Position numbers and translations under genes: made by a program. From assembly GCA_965194505.1 (NCBI GenBank), contig OZ239144.1:62001-126000 (forward strand): a stretch of DNA of 64,000 nucleotides, in the 5' to 3' direction. The stretch is from Hahnella aquatica. Its GTDB lineage: Bacteria; Pseudomonadota; Gammaproteobacteria; Burkholderiales; Burkholderiaceae_A. Below, one piece after another: positions 62,381 to 64,000 of this stretch (position 1 is the stretch's first letter; every line of letters begins with the position of its first letter). Below the pieces are notes generated by a model, which was not told the DNA's origin, ran no database searches, and saw nothing but the letters and a program-made list of their open reading frames with translations.

Positions 62381-63123
62381 CGCCTGCCGTCTGCCTGCAG
62401 GGGGTGACCAAGGTCTACGGTCACCCAGACACCGGCTTTTGTGCCCTGCGCGATGTCAGCCTTCAGATCGAGCAGGGCGACTTCTTCGGCCTGCTCGGCC
62501 CCAACGGCGCCGGAAAGACCACCCTCATTCAGATCATGGCGGGGCTCACCCGCCCAAGCGCTGGCCGCGCCGAGGTCATGGGCTTTGATGTGGCCACGCA
62601 CCCTTCTGAGGCTCGGCGGCGGCTCGGTGTGGTGCCCCAAGAACTGGTCTTCGACCCGTTCTTTACGGTGCGCGAGACCCTGCGCATTCAGTCGGGCTTC
62701 TTTGGTCTGCTGCGCAACGACGACTGGATCGATGAACTGCTCGTGGCGCTCGGCCTCTCCGACAAGGCCGACACCAACCTTCGCGCCCTGTCCGGTGGCA
62801 TGAAGCGTCGGGTGCTGGTGGCCCAGGCCTTGGTCCATCGTCCCGCGGTGATCGTGCTCGATGAGCCCACCGCCGGGGTGGACATCCAACTGCGAGAAAG
62901 CCTCTGGCAGTTCATTCGCGGCCTCAATGACAAGGGCCACACCATTCTGCTCACCACCCACTACCTCGAGGAGGCCGAGCAACTCTGCCGTGGGCTGGCC
63001 TTCCTGCGGCGGGGTGAATTGGCCCTGGAGGGGCAGACGTCAGACCTCTTGTCGCAGACCCAAGGGGTGAACCGCCTGGAGCAGGTCTTCCGTCGAGTCT
63101 TCCAAGGGGTCGCCGTAGAATAG
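62377..63123 (+). CDS. ABC-2-type transporter ATPase without adjacent permease
   Basis: A 248-aa ATPase of the CcmA/YadG/NodI class. Walker A GPNGAGKTTLIQIMAG, VVPQELVFDPFFTVRE, signature LSGGMKRRVLVAQAL, Walker B VIVLDEPTAGVDIQ and H-loop LLTTHYLEEAE are intact, so it should be active. In related betaproteobacteria an ABC-2 permease gene follows; here ibaG starts 4 bases after its stop. The partner must be encoded elsewhere or be lost. Confidence 0.9.
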   Translation: MTPAVCLQGVTKVYGHPDTGFCALRDVSLQIEQGDFFGLLGPNGAGKTTLIQIMAGLTRPSAGRAEVMGFDVATHPSEARRRLGVVPQELVFDPFFTVRETLRIQSGFFGLLRNDDWIDELLVALGLSDKADTNLRALSGGMKRRVLVAQALVHRPAVIVLDEPTAGVDIQLRESLWQFIRGLNDKGHTILLTTHYLEEAEQLCRGLAFLRRGELALEGQTSDLLSQTQGVNRLEQVFRRVFQGVAVE

Positions 63124-63127
63124 CGGC

Positions 63128-63373
63128 ATGGTGACACCCAAAAACATTGAGCAGTACATCCGCGAGGGCCTGGCCTGCGAGCACCTTGCAGTCGATGGCG
63201 ATGGCCATCACTTCGAGGCCGTGATTGTCAGTGCGGCCTTTGAGGGCAAGCGTCTGATCGCCCGCCATCAGCTCGTCTATGGCGCCCTGGGCGATCGCAT
63301 GCGCCAGGAGATCCATGCCCTGTCGATGAAGACCCTCACGCCGGCCGAATGGGCCGAGCAGTCCGGCGCCTAA
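63128..63373 (+). CDS. ibaG: BolA-family protein IbaG
   Basis: An 81-aa BolA/YrbA protein. The fold has IEQYIREGLACEHLAVDGDGHHFEAVIVS and FEGKRLIARHQLVYGALGDRM, with the class-specific VDGDGHHFEA loop and the His used with monothiol glutaredoxin for Fe-S binding. Placement between mla genes and murA equals the E. coli ibaG position, which favours IbaG over BolA. Confidence 0.9.
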   Translation: MVTPKNIEQYIREGLACEHLAVDGDGHHFEAVIVSAAFEGKRLIARHQLVYGALGDRMRQEIHALSMKTLTPAEWAEQSGA

Positions 63374-63382
63374 GGCCCCTTC

Positions 63383-64000
63383 ATGGATCGTTTTCAGATT
63401 CAAGGGGGCCAGCCCCTTCATGGCCGCGTCCGAATTTCTGGGGCCAAGAATGCCGCCCTGCCCATTCTCTGCGCCGGCCTGCTCACCGATGCACCCCTGG
63501 TCTTGCACAACGTGCCGCCCCTGCGGGATGTGGCCACCATGCGCAAGCTCCTCGAAGGCATGGGCCTGCGCTGTGAGCGGCATGCCCAGTCGGTCGACGG
63601 CCAAGAGACCCTCACCCTGCAGGCCGACCGCATCGACCGGCTCGAGGCGCCCTATGAATTGGTCAAGACCATGCGCGCCTCGGTGCTCGTGCTCGGCCCC
63701 ATGCTCGCCCGATTTGGTGAGGCCTTGGTGAGCCTGCCCGGGGGCTGCGCGATTGGTCAGCGCCCCGTGGACCAGCACATCAAAGGCCTCACCGCCATGG
63801 GTGCGCAGATCGAGATCGACCATGGCTACATCAAGGCACGCGCCGGCCGCCTCAAGGGTGCCCGCATTTCCACCGACATGGTCACGGTCACCGGCACCGA
63901 GAACCTCATGATGGCGGCCTGCCTGGCCGAGGGCACCACCGTCATCGAGAACGCAGCCTGCGAGCCCGAGGTGGTCGACCTGGCCGTGGTGCTTCAGTCC
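63383..64000 (+). CDS. murA: UDP-N-acetylglucosamine 1-carboxyvinyltransferase, N-terminal part (runs off right edge)
   Basis: The first 206 codons of MurA, which starts peptidoglycan precursor synthesis. RISGAKNAALP holds the conserved Lys22, and LPGGCAIGQRPVDQHIKG holds the PEP-reactive Cys122, so the enzyme should be fosfomycin-sensitive (inference from the Cys). VTVTGTENLMMAACLAEG follows. It begins 10 bases after ibaG. Confidence 0.97.
   Translation, partial: MDRFQIQGGQPLHGRVRISGAKNAALPILCAGLLTDAPLVLHNVPPLRDVATMRKLLEGMGLRCERHAQSVDGQETLTLQADRIDRLEAPYELVKTMRASVLVLGPMLARFGEALVSLPGGCAIGQRPVDQHIKGLTAMGAQIEIDHGYIKARAGRLKGARISTDMVTVTGTENLMMAACLAEGTTVIENAACEPEVVDLAVVLQS

Overview
The window is a gene-dense, GC-rich stretch of a proteobacterial chromosome. 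It is almost certainly betaproteobacterial, order Burkholderiales. The evidence is the gene neighbourhoods: DUF2244-coxB-coxA-small assembly protein-cox11-DUF2970-coxC with an antisense twin-transmembrane gene and SURF1; kdsD-kdsC-lptCAB-rpoN-hpf-ptsN-hprK-rapZ; and mlaFED-mlaA-mlaC-mlaB-ibaG-murA. A SAH riboswitch in front of ahcY-metF and a CIRCE operator in front of rpoH fit the same group. The genus cannot be named from the sequence alone. I see no phage, insertion sequence, integron, CRISPR array or toxin-antitoxin module, and no gap over 300 bp lacks a gene. The region is core genome, packed with 1-20 bp overlaps and convergent gene ends that run into each other.

Layout. 1-7.6 kb (minus strand except a MidA-like methyltransferase): ubiB fragment, ttcA, folB, a FolM-like reductase, cca, an NDUFA9-like protein and a lytic transglycosylase. 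7.6-12 kb, one-carbon and methyl cycle: 5-formyl-THF cyclo-ligase, metF, ahcY behind a SAH riboswitch, and metK behind a leader hairpin that covers its Shine-Dalgarno. 12-20 kb (plus): two lipid A-type acyltransferases, dapF, DUF484, xerC, a COG0523 GTPase, dksA, argB, a HAD nucleotidase and slmA. 20-27 kb: moeB-like, ctpA and gpmA (minus); rhodanese, grxC, secB and gpsA (plus); trmL and comF (minus); and a degenerate BioC-like protein (plus).

27-35 kb: an aa3-type cytochrome oxidase locus with assembly factors (Cox11, SURF1, SCO-like, CtaB) but no heme A synthase gene. 35-46.6 kb: coaD, rpoH under CIRCE, a large PLP amino-acid decarboxylase, ftsY, an active plus an inactive M16 peptidase, rsmD, ychF, pth, rplY, prs and tRNA-Gln(UUG). 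46.6-51 kb: ispE, lolB, a TPR protein, mutM and mutY. 51-58.5 kb (minus): the PTS-Ntr and sigma-54 block fused to the LPS transport and Kdo block. 58.5-64 kb (plus): the Mla lipid-transport operon, an orphan ABC-2 ATPase, ibaG and the start of murA.

Themes: cell-envelope biogenesis (Kdo, Lpt, Mla, LolB, lipid A acylation, peptidoglycan precursors), the SAM/SAH/folate cycle with RNA-level control, and respiration. I found no clearly new multi-gene defence or biosynthetic system. The best leads are the metK leader hairpin, the CIRCE-rpoH wiring, the missing ctaA, the orphan ABC ATPase, and several proteins that kept their place in an operon but lost catalytic motifs (Cca HD domain, BioC-like protein, second M16 protein, ComF zinc finger, DksA zinc finger).
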